NCBI GenBank assembly: GCA_024689285.1
Contig: JAILDR010000217.1
Coordinates: forward strand, 1-33,011
Direction of reading: 5' to 3'
Source of the DNA: Bacteroidales bacterium
GTDB taxonomy: Bacteria > Bacteroidota > Bacteroidia > Bacteroidales > F082
DNA: 33,011 nucleotides
Shown: positions 1-8,117 of the stretch, piece by piece
Numbering within the stretch: position 1 is the first letter of the stretch
How the letters are laid out: the number at the start of each line of letters is the position of its first letter
Made by a program: the position numbers and the translations under genes
The notes under the pieces: generated by a model
What the model was told of the DNA's origin: nothing
Database searches by the model: none
What the model saw: only the letters and a program-made list of their open reading frames with translations

Positions 1-43
1 GTCATTCCCTCTTTAGGTTGACTGTTCTACTGCAATGCTGCTT

Positions 44-103
44 CGAGGTGTATTGTTTCTAACTTCGATACACCCTCGACTCACCCTCGACTCACCCTCG
101 ACT
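44..103. repeat. 11-bp direct repeat (x3) with adjoining imperfect inverted repeat
   Basis: The unit caccctcgact occurs three times back to back at 71-103. Just to the left, cgaggtgtat (44-53) forms an imperfect inverted repeat with atacaccctcg (68-78), with one bulged base. The array lies beside the transposase remnant and could be part of a decayed IS end or a local slippage product. No function is assigned. Confidence 0.6.
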
Positions 104-436
104 CAGGGTTAAGACGAAAAAGGGCAGCAGTTTAACAATCGCTATAGTACAAAGTACGACTGGTTTTCGCCAACCTTTCTCATTGTCGCATCCCACACGG
201 TACTCTACACTGAAACGGGTCTGGTACATGCGCCAGAGCTTGTCGGCACCGATTCTCGGGTCCATCTCCCTGACCTCGCGCACGACCTGGACAACAAACC
301 GCTCTATCGCAAGTCTGCGGAACAGAAGGTCGTCATCGCGCTTGTACTCTTCCGTCTCTTTTTGTTTCTCTCCATTTTTGTTGACGTTTGTGTCAACTTT
401 TTTCAGCGTAAGACAAATTCTTTCAAGACAACCCAC
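92..436 (-). pseudogene. IS3-family transposase (orfB) N-terminal remnant
   Basis: This minus-strand open frame of about 114 codons has no Met start; the longest frame begins at a GTG. Its middle (ERFVVQVVREVREMDPRIG, then ADKLWRMYQTRF) resembles the helix-turn-helix segment at the front of IS3-type OrfB transposases, where a run like 'I..IR..HPR.G.RKLY..L' is usual. The DDE catalytic core is absent. After the sequence VGCD the frame becomes non-transposase-like and stops. Near position 190 another frame reads TMRKVGENQSYF, so a frameshift may have occurred there. I infer a truncated, decayed insertion sequence. The call rests on motif resemblance only, and a small unrelated host gene is the alternative. 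Confidence 0.5.
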
Positions 437-466
437 TTACATCCCCCATCTTTTGAATCTTTTTTG

Positions 467-474
467 TAGTTTTG
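467..474 (+). promoter_or_regulatory. Bacteroidetes -7 element ahead of the kinase-RapZ gene
   Basis: TAGTTTTG matches the Bacteroidetes sigma-ABfr -7 consensus TAnnTTTG and lies 25 bases before the ATG at 500. No clear TTTG -33 box is found at the usual distance of about 19 bases; a TTTG at 452-455 is too close. This is the only candidate promoter in the otherwise empty stretch at 437-499. Confidence 0.45.
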
Positions 475-499
475 TAACCAAAGAAATGAATAGTAGTTT

Positions 500-1969
500 A
501 TGCAAACCCCTGATATTCAAAACATATTAGCCGAATTAACCCGCTCCATCGGGGAATCGCCAATTGACATTCTGCCCATCGCTGAATCTGGATCGGCGAG
601 AAAGTATTTCCGTGTCATTACTGAAAGAAGTAGTCTGATTGGCACCTTTAGCAATAATGTTGAAGAAAACGAGGCCTTTCTCAGCTTTTGCCGGCATTTT
701 CATGGACTTGGGCTGAATGCGCCCGAAGTCTTTGCCGTAAACGAAGAGAGAACCTGCTACCTGCAAAGCGACTTCGGAGATGACAACCTTTTTGCACATG
801 TGCAGAAGGCTTTACTATCGGGCGGCCCTTCGATGGGCTCAGGGACCTTGATTTCACTTTACAAGAAAGCGTTGAGCCATCTGGTGAAGTTCCAAATAAC
901 AGGTCATCAAGGTCTTGACTACTCGAAGGCCTACCCCACCGAACGCTTCGACCGACAGGCCATCCTCGACGACCTGAACTACTTCAAATACTACTTCGTC
1001 AAACCGCACGAGGAAATCGACTTCAACGAAACGCGCTTGGGCAAAGACTTTGAGGCTTTCGCCAATTTCGTCAGCCAGGCTCCCTGCGATTTCTTCATGT
1101 ACCGCGACTTCCAGTCGCGCAACATCATGGTAAAGGACAACGAACTGTATTTCATTGACTTCCAAGGCGGAAGGAAAGGCCCCTTGAACTATGATGTGGT
1201 CTCGCTGCTCTATCAGGTGAAAGCCCAACTGCCTGAGGCCATCCGCGATGAACTGGTACAATATTATAAGGTGGAGCTGTCGCAATACGTCAGCCCCGAA
1301 GAAGTGAAGTTCGACACCTATCAGCCTTATTTCGTCTATCTCAGACTGCTGCAAGTGCTGGGTGCCTATGGCTTCAGAGGCTTGATACAGAAGAAATCCC
1401 ACTTCATAGAGAGCATCCCCTACGCCTTGAAGGAATTGAAGACCTGGAATGAAAAACACCCATTAAACGATTACCCCGAACTCCAAAACATTATCTCCCA
1501 ACTATCCACTCTCAACTATCCAACTGCTCTCAACCCTAAACTCTCAACTCTAAACTCTCAACTCACCGTCACCATCAACAGCTTCTCGTTCAGGAAAGGC
1601 TATCCCAACGACTTCAGCGGCAACGGAGGCGGCTTCGTGTTCGACTGCAGGGCTTTGCCCAATCCCGGACGCGAGCCTGAGTTCAAGACCAAGACCGGGC
1701 GCGATTGGGAGGTCATTGACTACCTGATGGCCAAACCACCCGTCCTTGAGTTCCTCGACCATGTGAAGTACATCGTGAAACAAAGTGTCGACAACTACTG
1801 CGAACGTCATTTCAGCAACCTGATGGTCTCCTTCGGCTGCACAGGGGGGCAACACCGTTCCGTCTTCTTTGCCCAAACGATTTATGAATGGCTGAAAGCG
1901 ACTTATCCCGACATCCATCTGGTATTAAACCACATAGAACGCAAAATCAAGGAGGAGCACAACGCATGA
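500..1969 (+). CDS. Fusion of an APH-fold sugar kinase (AmgK-like) with a RapZ C-terminal domain
   Basis: The 489-residue protein has two parts. Residues about 20-300 are an aminoglycoside-phosphotransferase-fold kinase. The catalytic loop YRDFQSRN has Asp203 and Asn208, and the metal-binding Asp220 lies in IDFQGG. AmgK enzymes of this fold phosphorylate MurNAc and GlcNAc at C1 in cell-wall recycling. Residues about 357-485 match the C-terminal domain of RapZ, with DCRALPNPGR and the signature GCTGGQHRSV (446-455). The P-loop N-terminal half of E. coli RapZ is missing, and the kinase stands in its place. A low-complexity linker (about 336-355) encoded by a degenerate tandem repeat joins the halves. 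The stop overlaps the next start by 4 nt, and that gene encodes a MurU-like nucleotidyltransferase, which supports an amino-sugar role. The exact substrate is inferred. Confidence 0.85.
   Translation: MQTPDIQNILAELTRSIGESPIDILPIAESGSARKYFRVITERSSLIGTFSNNVEENEAFLSFCRHFHGLGLNAPEVFAVNEERTCYLQSDFGDDNLFAHVQKALLSGGPSMGSGTLISLYKKALSHLVKFQITGHQGLDYSKAYPTERFDRQAILDDLNYFKYYFVKPHEEIDFNETRLGKDFEAFANFVSQAPCDFFMYRDFQSRNIMVKDNELYFIDFQGGRKGPLNYDVVSLLYQVKAQLPEAIRDELVQYYKVELSQYVSPEEVKFDTYQPYFVYLRLLQVLGAYGFRGLIQKKSHFIESIPYALKELKTWNEKHPLNDYPELQNIISQLSTLNYPTALNPKLSTLNSQLTVTINSFSFRKGYPNDFSGNGGGFVFDCRALPNPGREPEFKTKTGRDWEVIDYLMAKPPVLEFLDHVKYIVKQSVDNYCERHFSNLMVSFGCTGGQHRSVFFAQTIYEWLKATYPDIHLVLNHIERKIKEEHNA
1509..1564 (+). 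repeat. Degenerate 14-bp tandem repeat in the kinase/RapZ linker
   Basis: The unit ctctcaactctaaa is present at 1527-1540 (one mismatch) and 1541-1554, with a partial copy at 1555-1564. Related ctcaact-rich sequence extends back to about 1509. It encodes linker residues of roughly 337-355, rich in Ser, Thr, Leu, Asn and Pro. The unit length is not a multiple of three, so gain or loss of one unit would change the frame. Confidence 0.75.
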
Positions 1970-2703
1970 ACCACGACACCACCGCAATGATATTGGCCGC
2001 CGGCCTCGGCACAAGGCTCGGAGCCTTGACTCACAACCGTCCCAAGGCTTTGGTCGAACTTAACGGCAAGCCGTTGTTGCAGCATTGCATCGAAAAGCTG
2101 ACAAATAACGGTTTCTACCGTATCGTCATCAACGTACATCATTTTGGAGAGCAAATCATCGATTTCGTGGGAAGCCATCATTTCGATGCCGACATCATAA
2201 TCTCCGATGAGCGCGACCTGCTGATGGACACTGGCGGCGGCATCATCAAGGCTACTCCCCTTTTCAAAGGTTCCAAGGCCGTGCTAATCCACAATGTGGA
2301 CATCATCAACAACGTCAACTTTGAAGTGCTCAACCAGCAGTTCCTTGTTTCAGGCGACGATGCCTGGCTACTGACGCAAGACCGGGCATCCAATCGAAAA
2401 TTTCTTTTCAATGCCGACCATCAACTGATTGGATGGAGAAACAAAGCCGACGGCAGTTTCAAGTGGGTATACGACAGTTTTGGCGAGTATCAGGAAATGG
2501 CCTTCAGCGGCCTGCATTTCTTCCGCAGCGACTTGTTCGCTGAGTTTGAAGTCAAGCCTCAGAGCGTCATTGACTTATACCTCAAATTAGCCAAAACTAA
2601 CCGCATCATTTCCAAACCCATACAACCCGACTATTGGTTCGACCTGGGCAAACCAGAGCAACTTCATATCGCCGAAAACCAACTAAAAGCAAGGCAACAA
2701 TGA
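1966..2703 (+). CDS. Sugar-1-phosphate nucleotidyltransferase (MurU-like)
   Basis: The 245-residue protein is a GT-A-fold NTP-transferase. The nucleotide-binding signature LAAGLGTRLG (10-19) is followed by RPKAL with Lys27, and a metal-binding Asp112 sits in HNVDI. These enzymes couple a sugar-1-phosphate to UTP, GTP or another NTP. I chose the ATG at 1966, which overlaps the upstream stop as ATGA and has an AAGGAGGAG stretch about 8 bases before it. A longer frame starting at 1888 lies inside the upstream gene and lacks support. In Pseudomonas, the AmgK kinase and MurU act in sequence to turn MurNAc into UDP-MurNAc, and the same order of activities here suggests the same route. Mannose-1-phosphate guanylyltransferase or glucose-1-phosphate thymidylyltransferase activity cannot be ruled out. 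Confidence 0.85.
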   Translation: MNHDTTAMILAAGLGTRLGALTHNRPKALVELNGKPLLQHCIEKLTNNGFYRIVINVHHFGEQIIDFVGSHHFDADIIISDERDLLMDTGGGIIKATPLFKGSKAVLIHNVDIINNVNFEVLNQQFLVSGDDAWLLTQDRASNRKFLFNADHQLIGWRNKADGSFKWVYDSFGEYQEMAFSGLHFFRSDLFAEFEVKPQSVIDLYLKLAKTNRIISKPIQPDYWFDLGKPEQLHIAENQLKARQQ

Positions 2704-5600
2704 TCAACGACAGTTTCATACAACGGATTGCTCAACATATAAAAAACCACCACGACCTTGCACTTCAAGAACTTACGGTGGTATTCCCGAACAAGCGGGC
2801 TGCTTTCTACTTGCGTAACGCCATCAAAAAAGAATGGCAGCAAACCATTTGGTTGCCACAGATGCTGTCCATCGAAGAGGCCGTAACGCAATGGAGCGGC
2901 ATGAAACTCGTCGACAATATCGACATGCTTTTCGAACTCATCGACATCGACGCGGAGCTGCACAAGGAACAAAACAGCGACCTCAGCGTATTCGGCAGTC
3001 AGGCAGCACAGATGGCCAAGGATTTCGACGAAATCGACCAATATGACACCGATGCCCAGCACCTGTTTCGTTATGTGGTGGAGAACAAAAAGTTGGAAAT
3101 CTGGAACTTCGACGAAGCCCGAAGCAAGGAAAAAGAACTGAAATACCTCAATTTCTTCACGTCCCTTTATGACTACTACGTCCGCCTGCGCGAAAGGCTA
3201 CTGGCCAAGCAGCAAGGCTACTACGGCTTGATTACCAGATGTTTGGCACATCTTTCTGATGAAGAATTAGCCGTAAGAATCGGCGAACGCAACATCATCT
3301 TCGCCGGTTTCAACGCCCTGACTACCACCGAGGAACGCATCATCGACAAATTAGTCAAGATGGGCAAAGCGGAAGTCATCTTCGACTACGACCACTATTA
3401 CACCGACGACGCGAACAACGAAGCCGGTCTCTTCGCACGACGCTACCTTACCTCTCACCCCGACTGGATGGAAAACACCTTCTCTGACAAACTCAGCCAA
3501 GAAGAGAAGCATATCCATATTGTCAGTGCCAGCGGTAATGTTTTACAAACCAAGGCTTTGCAGACAAACCTTCAATGCAACCACGAGAAAAACACCGCCA
3601 TCATCCTGGCCGACGAGAACCTGCTCATACCCGTCCTGAATGCCATACCCAATACTGAGACCTATGCAGACATCAAGGTGTCTATGGGCTACCCCATCAA
3701 GAAGACACCTGTCAATCAGTTGGTCTCCAGTTACTTCATGCTTCAACGCAAAAACAAGATAACACGAAAGGTCACCCAAAACGGCAAGGAGTGCGTGGTG
3801 GAAGGCTGGTATCTATGGCCCATACTGCAAGTTATGGACAGCGAATTGGTAAAAATAGTGTTCACTCCAAAAGACCTTGCTGTCTTTGAGCAATGGAAAA
3901 ACGATGCCGTGAGCAAAGACAAAAAATTCATCTTCGAGGTGCACGACATTGATTCCATGGAAGAAAGCAAAGACATACAAACCTTCCTGAGACTGATGCT
4001 TAACGAAACGACACACCCTACACCAGAGTCTGTCTTACATACGCTCAGCTCTCTTTTGCAGTTCATAGCCGACAAGATACAGTCTCGCAAGGAGAAAGAG
4101 CAATTGCTGTTTCTGCTCAATCAAGTGAGTGCCGTGGGGCAAAACATCAACCGAATCATGCAAGTGGTAGAGCAGCATAGCAATTATGTAAGCGACATCA
4201 ACAGCCTTGAAATCCTGTTCAAGTTATTGACGGCCAACACTTCCATCAAGCTCAACAGCAACAGCACTGAAGGGTTACAAATCATGGGTTTACTTGAAAC
4301 CCGAAACATCGATTTCGACCGTTTGCACGTGCTGAGTGTCAACGAGGGCATCCTGCCTACCGACAAGTCGCAGGGGAGTTTCATTCCTCATTTCATCAAA
4401 CAAGAGTGTGGTCTGCCCGGCTACACCGAGAAACAGGCTGTTTTCGCCTATCATTTCTATCGTTTGCTGCAATACGGAAAAGACATTTATCTTTATTACA
4501 ACAACTTAGGAGAACTTTCGGGTGGCGAAGCCAGTCGCTACATTTTACAAATCAAGCACGAACTGTCACAACACCCCAACATTCATATCGACGAAAACTC
4601 TTTTAGCAACGACACAGGGGCAACCACAAAAAGCAAGGCCATAACAGCACAGAAAGCCAACGCGTTGGAGCGGATTCATTATCTCCTTCAAGAGAAAGGC
4701 CTTTCACCCTCTGCACTTTCTACCTACCTCACCTGCACGCTGAAATACTATCTCAAATACATCGAGCAAATCAAGGACAACAGCCTCGAAGAAGAAATCG
4801 GTGCCGATGTGATTGGAACCGTTACACACAAAACGCTCGAACTTTTGTTCAAACCATACGAATCCAAAGAAGGAAAATCACAAATCATTGACAAAGAGCT
4901 GTTTGACAAGGTCATCATGCCACAATGGGAAGCCAAACTTGCCCAATCCGTGGAGGAAGAACTGAAGAGCGGCTTCCCCGATGTCGGGTTCAATTACCTC
5001 AACAAAATCACCATCCGACAGCAGTTGCAGAACTATCTGAAATACATTTCCAAGCAACTCAAAAACAACACGCTGATCATCATTGCCCTTGAACACGAGC
5101 TGAAAGCCAGATGCCCAATCACTTCTGGAGATGTCAAAGTGGCTGGCTTTTCCGACCGCATCGACCGTTGCGGCAGTCTCATTCGTGTCATCGACTACAA
5201 AACGGGGCATGTTGAGCCTTCCGACTTGAAAATTCCTGTAAGACACCGAGACGAAACCGAATTGGAATTTATTAAGCAGATTCCCGAAAAAGCGGTGCAA
5301 CTATTGCTTTACAAATACATGTATCTCAAAGAGAACCAAAGCATTGCTTCAAATCAGGTAATCGCTGCCATTCATGGTTTACGCTATAGCAACACCATCG
5401 AATTTGGCTTGGCCCAAGCCAAACCTACCAAGAACGACGATGTCCAACCTTTCTTGGGTGACGACACTTTCATTGTCGATATGGAAGCCCTGTTAAAGGC
5501 TGTTGCAGAAGAAATGCTTGATTCTGAGGTTCCCTTCGTGCAGACAGAAGACGAAAAACGCTGTAGAAATTGTGATTTCAAGGGAATATGCGGGCGGTGA
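2700..5600 (+). CDS. AddB-like PD-(D/E)XK nuclease with 4Fe-4S cysteines
   Basis: The 966-residue protein resembles the AddB subunit of AddAB, which resects double-strand DNA breaks for recombination. The C-terminal third is a RecB-family nuclease: GTVTHKTLE with His710, GFSDRID with Asp819, and VIDYKTG with Asp832 and Lys834. Cys679 (in YLTCTLKYYL) together with Cys955, Cys958 and Cys964 at the extreme C-terminus form the expected iron-sulfur clasp. The N-terminal part looks like the inactive helicase fold of AddB, opening with VVFPNKRAAFYLRN and showing no Walker A motif near the start. It is shorter than Bacillus AddB (about 1166 residues). The ATG at 2700 overlaps the previous stop as ATGA, whereas the longer frame from 2634 would lie inside the upstream gene. 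No AddA helicase is in this window. The gene ends 4 bases from the convergent DUF721 gene. Confidence 0.85.
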   Translation: MINDSFIQRIAQHIKNHHDLALQELTVVFPNKRAAFYLRNAIKKEWQQTIWLPQMLSIEEAVTQWSGMKLVDNIDMLFELIDIDAELHKEQNSDLSVFGSQAAQMAKDFDEIDQYDTDAQHLFRYVVENKKLEIWNFDEARSKEKELKYLNFFTSLYDYYVRLRERLLAKQQGYYGLITRCLAHLSDEELAVRIGERNIIFAGFNALTTTEERIIDKLVKMGKAEVIFDYDHYYTDDANNEAGLFARRYLTSHPDWMENTFSDKLSQEEKHIHIVSASGNVLQTKALQTNLQCNHEKNTAIILADENLLIPVLNAIPNTETYADIKVSMGYPIKKTPVNQLVSSYFMLQRKNKITRKVTQNGKECVVEGWYLWPILQVMDSELVKIVFTPKDLAVFEQWKNDAVSKDKKFIFEVHDIDSMEESKDIQTFLRLMLNETTHPTPESVLHTLSSLLQFIADKIQSRKEKEQLLFLLNQVSAVGQNINRIMQVVEQHSNYVSDINSLEILFKLLTANTSIKLNSNSTEGLQIMGLLETRNIDFDRLHVLSVNEGILPTDKSQGSFIPHFIKQECGLPGYTEKQAVFAYHFYRLLQYGKDIYLYYNNLGELSGGEASRYILQIKHELSQHPNIHIDENSFSNDTGATTKSKAITAQKANALERIHYLLQEKGLSPSALSTYLTCTLKYYLKYIEQIKDNSLEEEIGADVIGTVTHKTLELLFKPYESKEGKSQIIDKELFDKVIMPQWEAKLAQSVEEELKSGFPDVGFNYLNKITIRQQLQNYLKYISKQLKNNTLIIIALEHELKARCPITSGDVKVAGFSDRIDRCGSLIRVIDYKTGHVEPSDLKIPVRHRDETELEFIKQIPEKAVQLLLYKYMYLKENQSIASNQVIAAIHGLRYSNTIEFGLAQAKPTKNDDVQPFLGDDTFIVDMEALLKAVAEEMLDSEVPFVQTEDEKRCRNCDFKGICGR

Positions 5601-5604
5601 GCAA

Positions 5605-5895
5605 TCAACCCAGCACTATCTCCGAAACCACTTCCTTTCCTACCAAATCATTCAAATTCTTAAGCAACAAGGATTTGGAATAACTCAATTCGCTCCGCAA
5701 GGCATCGCTGTCAACACGGACATAAAGCACATGATTACGGACGGCAAGATCAATGGTGTGTGAGGCGATGAACGGACCCACCACCTTTTTCCACGAGTCG
5801 ACGGCCTTCAACTCATCAATGTAATCCGGGCCTTTGTATTGCTCGAAGAATTCTTTGATGAGTTCACCCACTGTACGCACGTCAAAGTAAGCCAT
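5605..5895 (-). CDS. DUF721 / DciA-like small protein
   Basis: The 96-residue protein has the DUF721 layout: an N-terminal helix with VGELIKEFFEQY, then 'W..VVG..IA.HT....V....L.V.VDS..L..EL', here as SWKKVVGPFIASHT and VRVDSDALRSELSYSK. This family includes DciA, which recruits or loads the replicative helicase in bacteria lacking DnaC/DnaI. The start is the ATG at 5895, inside the end of recF. AGGAGG lies eight bases before it, within the recF coding sequence, which implies translational coupling. A GTG six bases upstream is an alternative start. The same recF-DUF721 order is found in the dnaA region of other bacteria, which supports a replication role. Confidence 0.8.
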   Translation of the reverse strand: MAYFDVRTVGELIKEFFEQYKGPDYIDELKAVDSWKKVVGPFIASHTIDLAVRNHVLYVRVDSDALRSELSYSKSLLLKNLNDLVGKEVVSEIVLG

Positions 5896-7009
5896 CGCCA
5901 CCTCCTATCTCCCTGACACGACCTTTCTCAACCTCAAAAATCTTGTGGTCGATATTGGTGTTTTCAAACAATTTTTCTATCCTTTGCTGTTGGGTATCAG
6001 TAATAAACACTTGTCCAAAATGATCATCACTTACCAAACGGACAAGTTTCATCACGCGCTGGTCATCCAACTTATCGAAGATGTCGTCCAGCAGCAGAAT
6101 CGGTTTGTAGCCAATCTTCTGATAATTGAACTCAAACTGCGCCAGACGGATGGACACCACAAACGACTTCTGTTGTCCTTGCGAACCGAATTTCTTCAAA
6201 GGGTGACCATCGAGGGTAAAGTCCAAGTCGTCCTTATGGACACCCACGTTGGTATACCCTGAATAGCGGTCCTGCTGCAAATTCTCCTCCAGCAACTCGT
6301 TCAGGGGTTTCTCATCCAAACGCGACTGATAAATGACATTTACCTTCTCCGTACCTCCCGAAACTATTTCGTAGTAATGCTGAAAAATGGGCAAAAAATC
6401 CTTCAAAAACTGACGGCGTTTCCCATGTATGTCGTCTGCATGTTGTGCCAACTGGTCTTCCCAAAGGCGGAGCAATTCGCGGTCGAAGGTGCGGTTTTCG
6501 GCAAACTGCTTCAGCTGCATATTGCGTTGCAGCAAAGCACGGTTATATTTCAGCAAAGCATTGAGATACAACGGATCAAACTGAGAGATTACGCCATCAA
6601 TAAATTTGCGGCGCAAGTCGCTGCCCTCGTTGATGAGGTCGCGGTCGTAAGGCGAAATCATCACCAAAGGAAACTTGCCGATGTGGTCAGAAAGTCGGTC
6701 GTATTCCTTTTTATTAAAGCGGAACGACTTCTTCGCATCGCGTTTCTGCACACACGACACCATCTCATCATCCTTCCCATCGTGGGCATACACTCCGTGA
6801 ATGGCAAAGAAATCCTGATCGTGGCGGATGTTCAGCTTATCGGTTGCGCCGAAAAAACTCTTGCAGAATGAAAGGTAATAAATCGAATCGAGGATATTGG
6901 TCTTTCCTGCACCATTGAGACCCACAAAACAATTGACGTTTTCCGAAAACAGCAGGTCGGCCGTTTCGCAATTCTTGAAGTTCGCCAGTTTCAGCTCGTG
7001 GAGATACAT
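5882..7009 (-). CDS. recF: DNA replication and repair protein RecF
   Basis: The 375-residue protein is a typical RecF, an SMC-like ATPase that helps load RecA at gapped DNA. The Walker A motif is GLNGAGKTN with Lys36. The ABC-type signature region is KKFGSQGQQKSFVVSIRLAQ, and Walker B is LLLDDIFDKLD with Asp308 and Asp309. The length matches the family. It starts two bases after the stop of the porQ-like gene, and its last codons overlap the start of the DUF721 gene, so it is almost certainly co-transcribed with both. Confidence 0.97.
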   Translation of the reverse strand: MYLHELKLANFKNCETADLLFSENVNCFVGLNGAGKTNILDSIYYLSFCKSFFGATDKLNIRHDQDFFAIHGVYAHDGKDDEMVSCVQKRDAKKSFRFNKKEYDRLSDHIGKFPLVMISPYDRDLINEGSDLRRKFIDGVISQFDPLYLNALLKYNRALLQRNMQLKQFAENRTFDRELLRLWEDQLAQHADDIHGKRRQFLKDFLPIFQHYYEIVSGGTEKVNVIYQSRLDEKPLNELLEENLQQDRYSGYTNVGVHKDDLDFTLDGHPLKKFGSQGQQKSFVVSIRLAQFEFNYQKIGYKPILLLDDIFDKLDDQRVMKLVRLVSDDHFGQVFITDTQQQRIEKLFENTNIDHKIFEVEKGRVREIGGGDGLL

Positions 7010-7011
7010 GG

Positions 7012-8061
7012 TCAGAACTTGCTCAAATCCAGACGAAGACTGAGGAAATGGGGTGATCCGACAATATTGCTGCGCGAATAGGCATAATCAATTTGAAAAG
7101 CCTTAATTCTGATGCCAATACCTGCCGAAAGGCCCACCAATGACCGTTTTTCCGGAACTTTCATATTATAATGGTCAGCATAATTGTAGGAGGCACGAAT
7201 CAACAAGTTCTTGCCAATCTCCAACTCACCACCGATAACAAGATGACAGCCTAAGTTAGCAAAAAACATCGCCGTCTTCGAAGGAGCGGTGTAATCACCC
7301 GTGATAGGATCGTAGCTTTCCGACAGGTGCAATGGGTCGATATAAGACTTGTTCCAATGCAACATATCCTTGAAGCCCAAGACTATCGTCAAAGGCAAGT
7401 GGTTCAATTTCTTTGAAGCCGTCAGATCGAGAGAGAGCGGAAGCCATTGCTCGTCATTCTGCAAATCAACGATGAAGAGCTGACGGCCAATATTACGTCC
7501 AGCAAGAGTAAAAGCCCAATTCGAATAAGACCAATACGTGACAGCCACATCAGCTCCCAAAGCACCGGCACGGCCTGATTCATACTGAACGCCAACATAT
7601 TTCAAGTTGGCGCCAATGCTCCATTTATCGGTCAATTCACGGCCCCAACCAATAACGACTGCATAGTCGGACGCGAGGAAAGTACTACCATCTGTAGCAC
7701 CACTCTCGTCGGCATAGGCCATTTCGCCATAATTGTTGTATTGCACCGTAGCAGCAAAACTACTAACTCCATTAAACGTATGGCTGTATTGCGCCATAGC
7801 ATAATTTGTGCCCAACTTGAAATCGCCGACATACGACAACGAAATCTGGTTGTTCATACTTGGACAGATGCTTGACGGATTGAAGAGTACAGTCTGCAAG
7901 TCACCATCGTGCATAGGCAAGGTCATGTTTCCCATAGCCGCCATCCGGGCCGTATGGGGACTGGTCAAGGTGCGATAAAGGCCATCATAAACCTGGGAAT
8001 AGCCTTTTGTCCCAGCGAGAGCCATCAAGGTGCAAAAAGTTATGGTAAATAAACGCTTCAT
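7012..8061 (-). CDS. porQ: PorQ-like type IX secretion outer-membrane protein
   Basis: The 349-residue protein has a classical signal peptide (cleavage near the Ala/Tyr-Ser-Gln region at about residues 20-23). The mature chain is rich in alternating aromatic strands, as in an outer-membrane beta-barrel. The start of the mature protein (SPHTARMAAMGNMTLP, then LFNPSS) resembles the PorV/PorQ (FadL-like) family, where 'ARAAALGG' and 'NPA' motifs are typical. PorQ belongs to the type IX attachment machinery that places cargo on the surface. Barrel strands such as WSIGANLKYVGVQYESG support this. It lies between nusB and recF with gaps of 56 and 2 bases. A different FadL-fold outer-membrane protein is possible but less likely. 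Confidence 0.75.
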   Translation of the reverse strand: MKRLFTITFCTLMALAGTKGYSQVYDGLYRTLTSPHTARMAAMGNMTLPMHDGDLQTVLFNPSSICPSMNNQISLSYVGDFKLGTNYAMAQYSHTFNGVSSFAATVQYNNYGEMAYADESGATDGSTFLASDYAVVIGWGRELTDKWSIGANLKYVGVQYESGRAGALGADVAVTYWSYSNWAFTLAGRNIGRQLFIVDLQNDEQWLPLSLDLTASKKLNHLPLTIVLGFKDMLHWNKSYIDPLHLSESYDPITGDYTAPSKTAMFFANLGCHLVIGGELEIGKNLLIRASYNYADHYNMKVPEKRSLVGLSAGIGIRIKAFQIDYAYSRSNIVGSPHFLSLRLDLSKF

Positions 8062-8117
8062 ATTTCAGGGTTTAATGAATAACGAAACCGCAATCAATTT
8101 ATTGTATTTCAAAAACA

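Noticed and set aside
71..103. Possible CRISPR-like array
   Set aside because: The 11-bp units abut with no spacers and there are only three; this is a simple direct repeat.
854..1459. 201-codon minus-strand frame
   Set aside because: Lies wholly inside the kinase domain, whose catalytic motifs are clear on the plus strand.
1888..1965. N-terminal extension of the nucleotidyltransferase
   Set aside because: It would lie inside the upstream gene; the ATGA overlap with a purine-rich site fits the family start.
2634..2699. Upstream start for the AddB-like gene
   Set aside because: The added residues are non-conserved and sit inside the preceding gene; the ATG at 2700 forms an ATGA junction.
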